Shown: positions 8,429 to 17,332, numbered from the stretch's first letter. The stretch is DNA of 34,379 nucleotides from Candidatus Saccharimonadota bacterium (GCA_017516075.1 JAFWDS010000005.1:1-34379), one strand, 5' to 3'. Numbers and translations: made by a program. The notes: generated by a model not told the origin, from the sequence alone.

Positions 8429-9423
8429 TGATAATTAAAACCATCAAACTCAACAATTTTAGAAATCACTCAAGTTTTATCCTAGAGTGTAAGGATGAAA
8501 CCTCATTAATTCTAGGTGAAAATGGCTACGGCAAAACCTCTGTCCTCGAAGCAATCTATATTTTAACCAGGGGTAAAAGCTTTCGTGCTACCGACCCAGA
8601 AATCATTAAAAGAGGTACCGAATTCTATCGTATAGAATTAGAATATCAAACCGGCGAAAAAAGTATCGCAACATTCGACGGCAAAACCAAAACCTTTATC
8701 ATTCTGGATAAAAAAACCAAACGCCTCCCCAAGAACCACAAATACCCAGTGATTCTTTTTACGCCATCAGATCTCAATCTGATTAGCCACGCACCGAGTC
8801 GCCGTCGCGATTATTTTGATCGCATTTTTAGTCAATTTAATGAGGATTATGGTGTTAGTCTTTCTAAATACAACAAAGCAATAAAACAACGAAACGAATT
8901 ACTTAAAGCCTCAAATCTCACTAAGGATATGCTATTTTCCTGGAATATTATGTTAGCAAAATATGGTATTAGGCTACACGATTATCGGAAATCTTTTACT
9001 CAGGAAATTAATCAGGTACTTACTGATACTTATCGTTCTATTTCCAAGAATCAAGACGAAGTATATATTAATTACAAAACCGAAGCTAATAATACCACCG
9101 AACAAACCTATCTAAAAAAACTCGAATCTACCCTTGATAGAGATGTAATTTTAGGTCACACTAGTTTTGGAGTTCATCACGATGATTATATTTTTGAATT
9201 CAACCACAAACTAGCAGATGGTTCAGCCTCTAGGGGTGAAACCCGCTCCATTATTCTCGCCTTAAAATTTGTCGAAGCAAAGATGATTTTTAAGAAACTC
9301 AATAAAAACCCCCTCATCCTACTCGATGATGTTTTCTCTGAATTAGACGAAACTAGACGCCACTGTCTCATTGATAACTTTAAAGACAATCAAGTAATCA
9401 TTACAAGTGTAGAATCAGTCTAA
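8428..9423 (+). CDS. recF: DNA replication/repair protein RecF
   Basis: 331 residues, slightly shorter than the usual 360. It has Walker A GENGYGKTS (30-38), the RecF block SHAPSRRRDYFDRIFSQF, an ABC-type signature region SRGETRSIILALKF and Walker B PLILLDDVFSELD. It is an SMC-like ATPase that helps load RecA at gaps. The start overlaps the dnaN stop (TAATG). It converges with the next gene, and the two ends overlap by four bases. Confidence 0.96.
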   Translation: MIIKTIKLNNFRNHSSFILECKDETSLILGENGYGKTSVLEAIYILTRGKSFRATDPEIIKRGTEFYRIELEYQTGEKSIATFDGKTKTFIILDKKTKRLPKNHKYPVILFTPSDLNLISHAPSRRRDYFDRIFSQFNEDYGVSLSKYNKAIKQRNELLKASNLTKDMLFSWNIMLAKYGIRLHDYRKSFTQEINQVLTDTYRSISKNQDEVYINYKTEANNTTEQTYLKKLESTLDRDVILGHTSFGVHHDDYIFEFNHKLADGSASRGETRSIILALKFVEAKMIFKKLNKNPLILLDDVFSELDETRRHCLIDNFKDNQVIITSVESV

Positions 9424-11660
9424 TCATTATTATATGCGTAATAATCTCTTAAATACGCAATTACGGGGTTTTCTTCCCCCTCAAAGAACGGAATAGTTGT
9501 ATAAGCAGTTTTATCATCGGCGTATTGTCGGAGCACTGCTGTTGCTCGCGCTAGAGAAACATATCTCTGCGCATATTTATACGTTGACCAGTCGCTATTA
9601 CTATAAGAATTTACAAAGGCTTCTCCCGAGGCTAACCTTTTACTATTGTCATCTGACTCCAAGAACTTCTTCACCATCCCAAGTATATTTGATATAAATG
9701 AAACCGACCCCGAATTATTTGATTCTGATTCTAGAATTCCCCCATCCACTACACCAATCGGAGTAACCCTTTCATCATTGTCTCTTATAAATCTAGCTAG
9801 TACACTATCGCTATTAATTGTCCTGTTTCCTGAAGAAGATAAAGTAGTATTATTATTCACAAACTCAATAAATCCTGGATCATTAAAGGTATCGTTCAAA
9901 GTAGAAGTATCAAAAGTTGCACTATCAGCACATTGTGCTGTTCCTACCGCTCCAATCGTAGCTAATGTCTCACAATCACCAAAAGTAGTTAAATATCTCC
10001 CATTGTCATCATCGTCTGCATGGGAAGTTGGTAATAGTGCTACTACCGAAGTGTTAACTGTTTCAGCAAAAGTATTTACTCCACTAAATAATCCACTCTT
10101 GTTGTGTGACACCGCTATCGCCAGATTATATATAATAGATCCAAGAAAAGTATTTTTGGAGGTTACATCAAACGGACTTCTGTTTAATCTGTCCGCCTTA
10201 GCATCCATCGCTAGGACTGTTGAATTTAATTTTGCGTATTGGCGTACCGATTCGGCGTCACCAGGTGTCGCACCACTTGCTCTTGCGAGCTCTGCACCTA
10301 CATTAATTGCTCCCTCCACCAAGAATTCTCCCGCGTCTATTCCTTTAATCGTCCGATAAGAATTATCTACTAGAGAGCTTTGGATTGTTGGTTTTATTAC
10401 GTCTAACGAATCGCTTGAAGCGAGTTCATTCCCAGAATTAGTAAAACGTCCAATCGATCCCTTTATCTTTTCCTTAGTAGAAGCCACTGTACCCCTAATA
10501 ATGTCACCACTATTACTATTCCCTACTCTATTTTCTACAGTTTTTAATACTCTATCAGAAGAATAATTACTCACCGCATCTGTATCAACCTTACTACCTG
10601 CAAGTACTGCATATAAACTCGGTGACTCCAGTGGTGTCCCGGTCTCCTGAATCACTCCACCGGTTTTTACATCTACTACTTCTGACTCCTCGTTTTTATA
10701 TAAATAATTCATCGCATCGTTAATTTGTGACTCATTCCCTTCCCCTGCCTTCATTTTGCTAATATTCTCCATAAACGTCAAGAAGAACAAACTAGACCTC
10801 TGTTTCTTTGAAATCTTATCGGCCACCTTGAGTGTGTCGGCTGAGCCAAGAGCTGATTCTGTGCTTGTTGCACCAGGGTTCTTTTCCCTTACCTCGTTTA
10901 CAAAACTTTCGGTATCCTTACCAGACCTTGCGTTGTTTCCATTCTCTGTATATGTATAGGATATTTCTTTCTGCCCATCCGCATTGGTTGTCTCGGTTTC
11001 TACCATCGAAACACTATTAATACTAACATTACTTCCCTTTCCCACCAAAGAATCCATCACGTCGTCAAATTCGGTTTCACTTGTATAATTGTCTCTCGTT
11101 GTACCAATCTTTTTAAAAACATCTTTAGCGGGCTCGTCGTAATAGTATGCTGCCCTTGAATATGTTGACTCATTAAAAGCGTTATAAAGCTGGACGTTTT
11201 CGCTCGATTCTTTTATAAAGTCGCTCGCTGAGATGATTTTGTCCCCCATCTTGAGCACTAATTCCCCACCACTTTGATTAGACTCAACAAACTCACCATT
11301 ATCTATATACCCCACTAGCACCCCTCTTGATTTGAGGTTGCTTGCGGTATTATTTGGTATATTCCCATTACGAAGCGCCTGTTGAAAAACTAGCTTTTTA
11401 CTCTCAACCGCATCAGCATATTGAACATCGGTCTCCTCTATTAATCTCTCCGAAATAGCCGAAGGTATTAAATTCCCAGAGCTAAAGAACACCCCAAAAA
11501 TCACAATCATCGCCGTCAAAAACCCCATCGCCCCAAAAGCCTTCAATTTCTTCCCCCCCGAAAATTTACTCAGCTGTTTTATTCCGGAGACATTTGTAAT
11601 AAACTGGTTATTAGCCAGGGCGTTGTCTTCGCTTTTTTGTAATAATTCTTCAGCGCTCAT
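9420..11660 (-). CDS. Large anchored extracytoplasmic protein, unknown family
   Basis: 746 residues from the ATG at 11660. The open frame continues 94 codons upstream, but that part overlaps the divergent methyltransferase and reads as non-protein. A cytoplasmic tail of about 40 residues precedes one hydrophobic helix (41-62, AFGAMGFLTAMIVIFGVFF), then a very long polar domain. Near the C-terminus a less polar stretch (LGSIIYNLAIAVSHNKSG) precedes a Cys-containing segment (YLTTFGDCETLATIGAVGTAQC). This architecture suits a protein projecting from the membrane, for example an envelope-machine component, but I cannot assign a family. A TATAAT box at 11685-11690 gives a leader of about 17 nt. 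Confidence 0.75.
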   Translation of the reverse strand: MSAEELLQKSEDNALANNQFITNVSGIKQLSKFSGGKKLKAFGAMGFLTAMIVIFGVFFSSGNLIPSAISERLIEETDVQYADAVESKKLVFQQALRNGNIPNNTASNLKSRGVLVGYIDNGEFVESNQSGGELVLKMGDKIISASDFIKESSENVQLYNAFNESTYSRAAYYYDEPAKDVFKKIGTTRDNYTSETEFDDVMDSLVGKGSNVSINSVSMVETETTNADGQKEISYTYTENGNNARSGKDTESFVNEVREKNPGATSTESALGSADTLKVADKISKKQRSSLFFLTFMENISKMKAGEGNESQINDAMNYLYKNEESEVVDVKTGGVIQETGTPLESPSLYAVLAGSKVDTDAVSNYSSDRVLKTVENRVGNSNSGDIIRGTVASTKEKIKGSIGRFTNSGNELASSDSLDVIKPTIQSSLVDNSYRTIKGIDAGEFLVEGAINVGAELARASGATPGDAESVRQYAKLNSTVLAMDAKADRLNRSPFDVTSKNTFLGSIIYNLAIAVSHNKSGLFSGVNTFAETVNTSVVALLPTSHADDDDNGRYLTTFGDCETLATIGAVGTAQCADSATFDTSTLNDTFNDPGFIEFVNNNTTLSSSGNRTINSDSVLARFIRDNDERVTPIGVVDGGILESESNNSGSVSFISNILGMVKKFLESDDNSKRLASGEAFVNSYSNSDWSTYKYAQRYVSLARATAVLRQYADDKTAYTTIPFFEGEENPVIAYLRDYYAYNND

Positions 11661-11701
11661 CTTGTGTGACCTATATATAACTATATTATAACATATTCTG
11701 C

Positions 11702-11707
11702 TATAAT
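11702..11707 (+). promoter_or_regulatory. -10 box for the methyltransferase gene, leaderless
   Basis: TATAAT with seven bases to ATG. It faces a divergent TATAAT (11685-11690, minus strand) for the large anchored protein, so the two promoters nearly touch. Confidence 0.6.
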
Positions 11708-11714
11708 ATAAAAT

Positions 11715-12974
11715 ATGCCAAAGATTGAAAAACTCATTCCGGGAGGTCAAGCCCTCGCAACAATGCCTGATGGTAAAAAGGCGTTTTTTTGGAAAGCTCT
11801 CCCAGAAGAGATAGTTGTAGAATACGACGTCGTCAAAAACAAATCGCATTATTTCGAAGCAATCGCCACAAAAATTGAAAACCCATCTCCTCACCGGCAA
11901 GAACCTAAAGACGCCTGTTTTCTTGCTACGTCTCCCTGGCAAATCTTAAACTACGACTATGAATTATCGCAAAAACAAGAGTTAATTGTCGAAATCTTCC
12001 GAGAACAAGGTATTTCTATTGACAAACCAGAAATCGCCACTGATTTCAAAGATTATTTTTATCGCAACAAAATGGAATATGCTCTCTATTGGGATCGTGA
12101 ACAAAGTAAGATTTTGCCTGCCTTTCACGCTCGCGGTTTCCATCGCAAAATTCCCATCACCTCGTCCTCTATCGAACGTCCAGAATTATTTCAGCGCGCC
12201 ACTGAAATCATTGATGGGTTAAACGCGAATCACGAAGAAGCCCGCAAATATCATTCCCTACTACTTCGTTGTAATACAAAAGGCGAAATCTCCGGTGGTC
12301 TCTACGAAAACAAAAAGCCTCACCCAGTCTTCGATAATCTCACCGACAAGATTCTTGGCCAAGAATTTTCGTACTCTCCAAACGGCTTTTTCCAAATCAA
12401 CCTCCCAGTCTACGAAATGGCATTAAAGGAGATTAAAAAACATATCAATACGGATAGTGTTCTCGACCTCTATGCTGGCGTCGGCACCATCGGCCTCACT
12501 GTTGCCCCCGACTGTCGTCTCGCTCTAGTCGAAGTCGATAAAAGCGCTTATAAAGAGTTAGAACGAAATTGTACGATGCGGCAAGTTATTACTACTTCTG
12601 AGGAGCATGTTTGCCGACGTGGCAAACGCGGAGCGACCGAAGCCCGTGACGACGGGCCTGAGGGAGCGTTCCGAAGAAGTAGTAATAACTTGCCTACCCC
12701 AATTCTTTCGAAATCTGAAGAGGTTCTAAGTTTTATCAACTCCGACCAAACCATCATTCTTGATCCTCCTCGCGCCGGCCTCGACCAAAAACTTGTCGCA
12801 CACCTAGCCAAAGCTAGACCCAAAACTATTATCTACTTATCATGCAACCCAATTACCCAAGCTCGAGACATTAAACAACTACTAGATGCTTACGAGATTA
12901 AGAAGTTTAAAACCTTCAACTTCTTCCCCCGCACTCCCCATATTGAAAACTTAGTAGTATTGGAAAGAAATTAG
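11715..12974 (+). CDS. TrmA/RlmC/RlmD-family RNA uracil-C5 methyltransferase
   Basis: 419 residues. A TRAM-like N-terminus (residues 1-55) precedes the family core: FFQINLPVYEMA, SAM motif VLDLYAGVGTIGL, IILDPPRAGLD, and the catalytic cysteine at about 377 in YLSCNPITQARDI. The substrate should be a uridine in tRNA or 23S rRNA; which one cannot be told. The four-cysteine iron-sulphur motif of RlmC/RlmD is not seen: only one cysteine remains in DACFLATSPWQ. A family B palindromic element lies in frame between the acidic end of the SAM region (LVEVDKSAYKELERNC) and the DPPR motif, a variable loop in the family. The frame and all catalytic motifs are intact. Confidence 0.88.
   Translation: MPKIEKLIPGGQALATMPDGKKAFFWKALPEEIVVEYDVVKNKSHYFEAIATKIENPSPHRQEPKDACFLATSPWQILNYDYELSQKQELIVEIFREQGISIDKPEIATDFKDYFYRNKMEYALYWDREQSKILPAFHARGFHRKIPITSSSIERPELFQRATEIIDGLNANHEEARKYHSLLLRCNTKGEISGGLYENKKPHPVFDNLTDKILGQEFSYSPNGFFQINLPVYEMALKEIKKHINTDSVLDLYAGVGTIGLTVAPDCRLALVEVDKSAYKELERNCTMRQVITTSEEHVCRRGKRGATEARDDGPEGAFRRSSNNLPTPILSKSEEVLSFINSDQTIILDPPRAGLDQKLVAHLAKARPKTIIYLSCNPITQARDIKQLLDAYEIKKFKTFNFFPRTPHIENLVVLERN
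12580..12694 (+). repeat. Family B palindromic element inside the methyltransferase gene
   Basis: The 75-bp core 12600-12674 is nearly identical to 31961-32035 in the ATPase gene. It holds two hairpins, GTTTGCC/GGCAAAC (12609-12615 with 12621-12627) and GCCCGT/ACGGGC (12642-12647 with 12652-12657). Outside the core, 12580-12599 and 12675-12694 are perfect 20-base inverted repeats whose sequence is not shared with the other copy. The core is exactly 25 codons and is read in the phase GAG GAG CAT. It adds a basic peptide (HVCRRGKRGATEAR) to the host protein. Confidence 0.85.
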
Positions 12975-13044
12975 TTTTTAAGAGCATTGAGTGAGCCAAG
13001 AAATTTTTGAAAGTTTTAGAAAATATAACAACAAAAGAATAACA

Positions 13045-13122
13045 TCGACGGGTGACGACTTTTCTGGGGGACCCCCGAACCAGCTGGATTCGGGGGAAAG
13101 AAAAGTCGGCAGGACCCGTCGA
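13045..13122. repeat. Family C intergenic palindrome, copy 1
   Basis: A three-tier hairpin: outer arms TCGACGGGT/ACCCGTCGA (13045-13053, 13114-13122), middle GACTTTTCT/AGAAAAGTC and inner CCCCCGAA/TTCGGGGG. The outer TCGAYGGGTGACGA, the inner run of Gs and the closing CAGG-CCC-TCGA recur at 21628-21708. It lies between the methyltransferase gene and tRNA-Ser. There is no U tract, so it is not a plain terminator. Confidence 0.75.
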
Positions 13123-13170
13123 AAATTGATGTAAAATTTTACGAATTATATGATAGAATAGTTTTAATAC

Positions 13171-13260
13171 GGAAAGGTGGCCGAGTGGTTTAAGGCGCAC
13201 GCTTGGAAAGCGTGTAAAGGGGCAACTCTTTCGCAGGTTCAAATCCTGTCCTTTCCGCCA
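13171..13260 (+). tRNA. tRNA-Ser(GGA)
   Basis: 90 nt with encoded CCA. The acceptor stem GGAAAGG pairs with CCTTTCC. The anticodon stem CACGC/GCGTG encloses the loop TTGGAAA, giving anticodon GGA. A long variable arm of class II type and the T arm CAGGTTCAAATCCTG follow. It should read UCC and UCU. It ends 25 bases before the GTG of the ABC ATPase gene. Confidence 0.96.
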
Positions 13261-13285
13261 TAATTCAAAAATACATGGAGACAAA

Positions 13286-14101
13286 GTGAGCGAAAATACT
13301 ATTATCGAGCTGAAAGGACTAACCAAAAAGTATGGCTACGGCGATACCGAATCCTTTGCTCTCAAAGATTTCGATCTCACCATCAAAAGGGGTGAGTTCA
13401 TCATGATTATGGGTCCGTCCGGTTGCGGCAAGACCACGCTACTTAATATTATTGGTCTATTAGACCGTGCAACTCGTGGAGAATACATCTTAAACGGCGA
13501 AAACGTTGCGGGAATTTCCTCTCATCGTCAAGCCAAGCTTCGAGCCAAAAAAATCGGCTTTGTCTTTCAAAATTTCAATTTAATCAATGATCTCCCTATT
13601 CTCGAAAACGTCGCTCTTCCCCTGGTTTACACCGGCTATTCCAAAACCTCTCGTCTCAAAAATGCCTCATCAGTACTTAAAAGATTTCATCTTCAAGAAC
13701 GCGAATACTATCTTCCTTATCAACTATCCGGTGGTCAACAACAACGCGTCGCAATTGCACGCGCCATCGTTGGTGATCCAGAGATAATTCTCGCCGACGA
13801 GCCTACTGGTAATTTAGATTCTCGCAGTTCCCATATTGTCATGGAAGAACTCAAAGGTATCCACGAAGAAGGCAATACTATTATTATGGTGACTCATAAC
13901 CCTACTCTCACAGTTTATGCTACCCGAGTTATTAATATGCTAGACGGTCAGATCGATACCGACGTCAAGACAGTCGCTGACGCCAACCTGCCGCAGCCTA
14001 TCAGCGTCAAAATCAAGAAACGCAAAAGCGATTTTTCTTCTCTTACCGACAACGACGTCAAAAGATCTAGAAGAAGTAGAAGATCACGGAGGAAAAAATA
14101 A
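13286..14101 (+). CDS. ABC transporter ATP-binding protein, MacB/LolD type
   Basis: 271 residues with a GTG start after a GGAG site. Motifs: Walker A GPSGCGKTT (43-51), Q loop FVFQNFNLI, signature LSGGQQQRVAIARA, Walker B IILADEPTGNLD and H-loop IIMVTHNP. The last 30 residues form a basic tail (KRSRRSRRSRRKK) not usual in the family. The next gene is the partner FtsX-type permease and its ATG overlaps this stop. Such pairs export peptides or lipoproteins or work mechanically on envelope targets; the substrate cannot be read from sequence. Confidence 0.93.
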   Translation: MSENTIIELKGLTKKYGYGDTESFALKDFDLTIKRGEFIMIMGPSGCGKTTLLNIIGLLDRATRGEYILNGENVAGISSHRQAKLRAKKIGFVFQNFNLINDLPILENVALPLVYTGYSKTSRLKNASSVLKRFHLQEREYYLPYQLSGGQQQRVAIARAIVGDPEIILADEPTGNLDSRSSHIVMEELKGIHEEGNTIIMVTHNPTLTVYATRVINMLDGQIDTDVKTVADANLPQPISVKIKKRKSDFSSLTDNDVKRSRRSRRSRRKK

Positions 14102-15333
14102 TGGCACTTCTCTTAAGAACTCATTACAAACTCGCCAAGACCGCTATCAAAGAGAATCGCACGCGTTCATTCTTGACCTGTCTCGGTATTGCAATTGGTG
14201 TTGCGAGTATTATTTTGATTCTCTCACTTATGGGTAGCATCTCTAATCTAATCAAATCAGAAATCGGCGAAATTGGTGCCGATCTCATCGTAGTGCGTCC
14301 TGGCACCACCAAAGACACTGTTACTAGTATCGTCGAGGAGCTTACCTCCGCCAACTCTTTCCAAAAGTCCAATCTTTCCGCTTCAGACACTGACGCTATC
14401 AAAAAAATCGAAAACATCTCTGCTGCCGCCCCGATTGCTATATCTAATAATACTGTAGCTTCTGAGAAAAACACATTCTCCTCTGTTTCGATTCTTGGTA
14501 CTACTACGGATTTCATCAAAATCGAGCCGCTCGCTATGCGCTTTGGCTCTTTCTTTAACGAAAACAACCAAGAAAATTCCGTAGTCCTCGGTCATACTCT
14601 GTCGCTCGCCTTATTTAATACTATCAATAGTACTGTTGGTAAAACCATTACCATCATGGGTGAAAAATTCATGGTCGTAGGCGTCTTGGACGAAATCGAA
14701 AAGTCCATCAGTTTTGATAATATCGATTTTGACAACGCCCTCATTATGAACATCAACGCCATCGATAAACTTACCGGCTCTACTCAGGTTCAGCAAATTA
14801 ATGTCAAGGCGGCCAACACCGACAGCCTCGACACCATCTCGGACAACATCAAAAAGACCCTTCTCGAGAAAAAGAACGGCGATCAGAATTTCGCCGTAGC
14901 CCACGGCGACGGCATCACGCATCCAGCCGGTTCTCTCTTTAATATCATTTCGGGCATGTTGACCTTGGTGGCAGCTATCTCGCTAGTTGTTGGGGGTATT
15001 GGTGTAATGAATATTATGCTCGTCTCTGTAGCTGAGCGTACCCACGAAATCGGTATCAGAAAAGCCGTTGGCGCTTCTTCGAGAAACATTCTCTTACAAT
15101 TCCTCTTTGAAGCTCTTATTCTTTCCATCCTCGGCGGCATTTTTGGCTTAATTCTAGGCTACATTCTGGCTTTTATTCTCTCTACTTTTACTCCATTCGC
15201 ACCATTTATCAGCTGGGAGATTCTTGCCATCACTTTCCTTACTACTCTCGTCATTGGTATCATCTTCGGTATTTATCCAGCCCTTAAAGCCGCTACCAAG
15301 AATCCTATCGATTCTCTCAAACATTATCAATAA
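14101..15333 (+). CDS. FtsX/MacB-type ABC transporter permease
   Basis: 410 residues. One N-terminal helix (SFLTCLGIAIGVASIILILSLMG) is followed by a periplasmic-type domain of about 230 residues, then three C-terminal helices, with the FtsX signature GGIGVMNIMLVSVAERTHEIGIRKAVGAS before the second of them and a closing YPALKAATKNPIDSLKHY. This is the MacB topology. A GGAGG site lies in the end of the ATPase gene. With only one permease gene, a homodimer with two copies of the ATPase is expected. Confidence 0.93.
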   Translation: MALLLRTHYKLAKTAIKENRTRSFLTCLGIAIGVASIILILSLMGSISNLIKSEIGEIGADLIVVRPGTTKDTVTSIVEELTSANSFQKSNLSASDTDAIKKIENISAAAPIAISNNTVASEKNTFSSVSILGTTTDFIKIEPLAMRFGSFFNENNQENSVVLGHTLSLALFNTINSTVGKTITIMGEKFMVVGVLDEIEKSISFDNIDFDNALIMNINAIDKLTGSTQVQQINVKAANTDSLDTISDNIKKTLLEKKNGDQNFAVAHGDGITHPAGSLFNIISGMLTLVAAISLVVGGIGVMNIMLVSVAERTHEIGIRKAVGASSRNILLQFLFEALILSILGGIFGLILGYILAFILSTFTPFAPFISWEILAITFLTTLVIGIIFGIYPALKAATKNPIDSLKHYQ

Positions 15334-15336
15334 TGT

Positions 15337-15342
15337 TATAAT
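15337..15342 (+). promoter_or_regulatory. -10 box for the murE-like gene, leaderless
   Basis: TATAAT starting four bases after the permease stop, with six bases to ATG and no ribosome binding site. Confidence 0.55.
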
Positions 15343-15348
15343 TAGCTT

Positions 15349-16584
15349 ATGAAAAAACAACTTGAGAAATTACCCTTCTACAATTCCGCCGTTCTTCCCT
15401 ATCACTACTTTCAAGCTGTAGCGGCCGGTATCAAATTTCATCATCCTGGCAAAAAAATCCGTATCATCGGCGTCACCGGGACCAATGGTAAAACTACCAC
15501 CTGCTTCATGATTTGGCATATGCTAAATCATGCTGGCAAAAAAACCGGCCTCATGACTACTGTTGCCTGGGGTGTTAATAAACTCAAGCCAGAATTAAAT
15601 CACATGACCACCGTAGACGCCTTTACTCTCAATTCGCGCATCCAAGATATAGTAAACCAAGGTGCCGAATATTTGGTTCTCGAAGTCACCTCTCATGCTC
15701 TCGCTGAGTATCGCACCCTTGGTATCCCTATAGAGATTGCTGTTTTTACCAATCTTACCCACGAGCATCTCGATTATCACAAAACCTTCGCCAAGTATCG
15801 TGAAGCCAAAGGTAAACTCTTTGCGCGCGCCAGTTATTCTATCCTCAATGCCGACGACAAATCCACCAATTATTACAAAAAACTCTCCCCTGAATATATC
15901 ACATATGGTATAAAAAATGGCGATTTTTGTGCTAAAAACATCAAGCTGGGCGTTACTGGCGTCAAATATTCACTTGATGATATAAATATAGAGACCAAAA
16001 TCCCCGGAGAGTTTAATGTTTACAATTCTATGGCTGCTGCCCTAGTCGGTCTAAGGCTCGGCCTCTCAAACTCCCAGATAGAGTCCGGTCTTAGCACTCT
16101 AGATAGTGTCGAGGGTCGCATGAACATTGTAGACGCAGGCCAACCATTCACTATTATTGTTGATTACGCCCACGCTCCAGACGCTCTTGAAAAGGTTTTC
16201 GAATCAGTCAAAAACCATCAAGGTCGTATCATCTCTGTGCATGGTGGTGCTGGCCGTCGTGATCCATCCACTAGACCCATTCGTGGCGAAATCCTTGGCA
16301 AGTATTCCGATATTGTCATCATCACCGAAGACGATTCGCGCGACGAAGACCCTGAAAAGATTGCCGCGGATTTCATCAAAGGCGCAGAAAAAACTGGCAA
16401 AACCCTAGGAAAAGACCTCTTCAAAGAATTAGACAGAAGAAAGGCTATCAAACTCGCTCTCGATACTGCCAAAAAAGGTGACCTTGTCCTTATTCTTGGT
16501 AAAGGTCACGAAAAAACCATTCTCCGCGCCGACGGCCCACACGATTTTGAAGATATCAAAGTAGTTAAAGAATTATTGAAATAA
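15349..16584 (+). CDS. murE: MurE-like Mur ligase (UDP-MurNAc-tripeptide synthase type)
   Basis: 411 residues, against 480-500 for typical MurE; the shortfall is in the N-terminal UDP-binding domain, since the P-loop VTGTNGKTTT is already at residues 42-51. Other signatures: NLTHEHLDYHKTFAKYREAKGKLF, GEFNVYNSMAAALV, EGRMNIVDAGQPF, DYAHAPDALEKVF, GAGRRDPSTRP and ILGKGHEKT. The amino-acid selectivity motif reads DDSRDEDP, close to the DNPR of meso-diaminopimelate enzymes but with two changes, so the third residue of the stem peptide is uncertain. It acts in cytoplasmic peptidoglycan precursor synthesis. It ends one base from the convergent Mur-like gene. Confidence 0.88.
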   Translation: MKKQLEKLPFYNSAVLPYHYFQAVAAGIKFHHPGKKIRIIGVTGTNGKTTTCFMIWHMLNHAGKKTGLMTTVAWGVNKLKPELNHMTTVDAFTLNSRIQDIVNQGAEYLVLEVTSHALAEYRTLGIPIEIAVFTNLTHEHLDYHKTFAKYREAKGKLFARASYSILNADDKSTNYYKKLSPEYITYGIKNGDFCAKNIKLGVTGVKYSLDDINIETKIPGEFNVYNSMAAALVGLRLGLSNSQIESGLSTLDSVEGRMNIVDAGQPFTIIVDYAHAPDALEKVFESVKNHQGRIISVHGGAGRRDPSTRPIRGEILGKYSDIVIITEDDSRDEDPEKIAADFIKGAEKTGKTLGKDLFKELDRRKAIKLALDTAKKGDLVLILGKGHEKTILRADGPHDFEDIKVVKELLK

Positions 16585-16585
16585 A

Positions 16586-17332
16586 TTATTCAGGACTATA
16601 TTCAGCAATACCATCTATAATATGCTTTTCGTCAATCCCTAATCCATTAGCTATTGCTACCGCGCAAGCCATATAAGACACAGCAACTTCTCCTGGCACA
16701 AAGGTTGCCACGGACATAATATCCGAGCGAATCGAAAGTGTGGCTTCTGTACCTTTGCTATAAAGTTTTGAATTTAATATTTTTACATCAGCACTAGATT
16801 GCCCATAAGTGATAGTTCTGTCTGTCCCCTTAAAATCACAAAACGATTCATAGTTTAAATCGTCATGATTCAACACTACAATGCTTGGCTTCATATCAAA
16901 TAGCGTTTTCTCATTTTCAACATATTCTTCTGGAGTCATATTATTGAGGCCAGCTGTAGTAAAATTAGTCATTGCAGCCAAATACACTGGCAAACCATAA
17001 AACACATTATCTCTTAGCCCCTCTGCAGGTACGGTTACTACTACATAATTTGCTCCCGCTTTCCATGCGTCACTTAAGAATTTATGCAGCATCCCTAGCT
17101 TGAATGGCTGATCAGACGCTAGTACTGCCACTTGCTCTCCGGTCGCACGCAGTATCTCATGTACATAATGCGCTACGATAGTTTTGCCGGTCGTTCCGGT
17201 AATTGCAATCAGTTTCATATCGCGCATTGGGTTGCCATAATACGATTTTAGAAGCTTTGCTTTAATTTTTTGAGTCTTGTTTTTCAGTCCACCCTTTTTG
17301 TTTTTTCTCTGATTATCTTCCCTCTTTGCCAT
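16586..17332 (-). CDS. Mur-ligase-like protein without C-terminal domain
   Basis: 248 residues from the ATG at 17332; the frame continues upstream towards the tRNA but that part is not protein-like. A basic N-terminus (residues 2-33) precedes a Mur middle domain: P-loop ITGTTGKT (44-51), an AMTNFT-like segment, TPEEYVENEKTLFD, VVLNHDD and GEVAVSYMACAVAIANGLG. The protein stops at IDGIAEYSPE, exactly where the C-terminal Mur domain should begin. Either it is a stand-alone ATPase-domain protein or a gene cut by rearrangement. Its -10 box (17342-17347, minus strand) is nine bases upstream of ATG. Confidence 0.75.
   Translation of the reverse strand: MAKREDNQRKNKKGGLKNKTQKIKAKLLKSYYGNPMRDMKLIAITGTTGKTIVAHYVHEILRATGEQVAVLASDQPFKLGMLHKFLSDAWKAGANYVVVTVPAEGLRDNVFYGLPVYLAAMTNFTTAGLNNMTPEEYVENEKTLFDMKPSIVVLNHDDLNYESFCDFKGTDRTITYGQSSADVKILNSKLYSKGTEATLSIRSDIMSVATFVPGEVAVSYMACAVAIANGLGIDEKHIIDGIAEYSPE

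Noticed and set aside
9646-10359. Long plus-strand open frame (237 codons)
   Set aside because: It is antisense to the large anchored protein, has no start signals and reads as low-complexity Ser/Leu/Val sequence.
11661-11942. 94-codon N-terminal extension of the large anchored protein
   Set aside because: It overlaps the divergent methyltransferase gene and both promoters, and does not look like a signal or domain.
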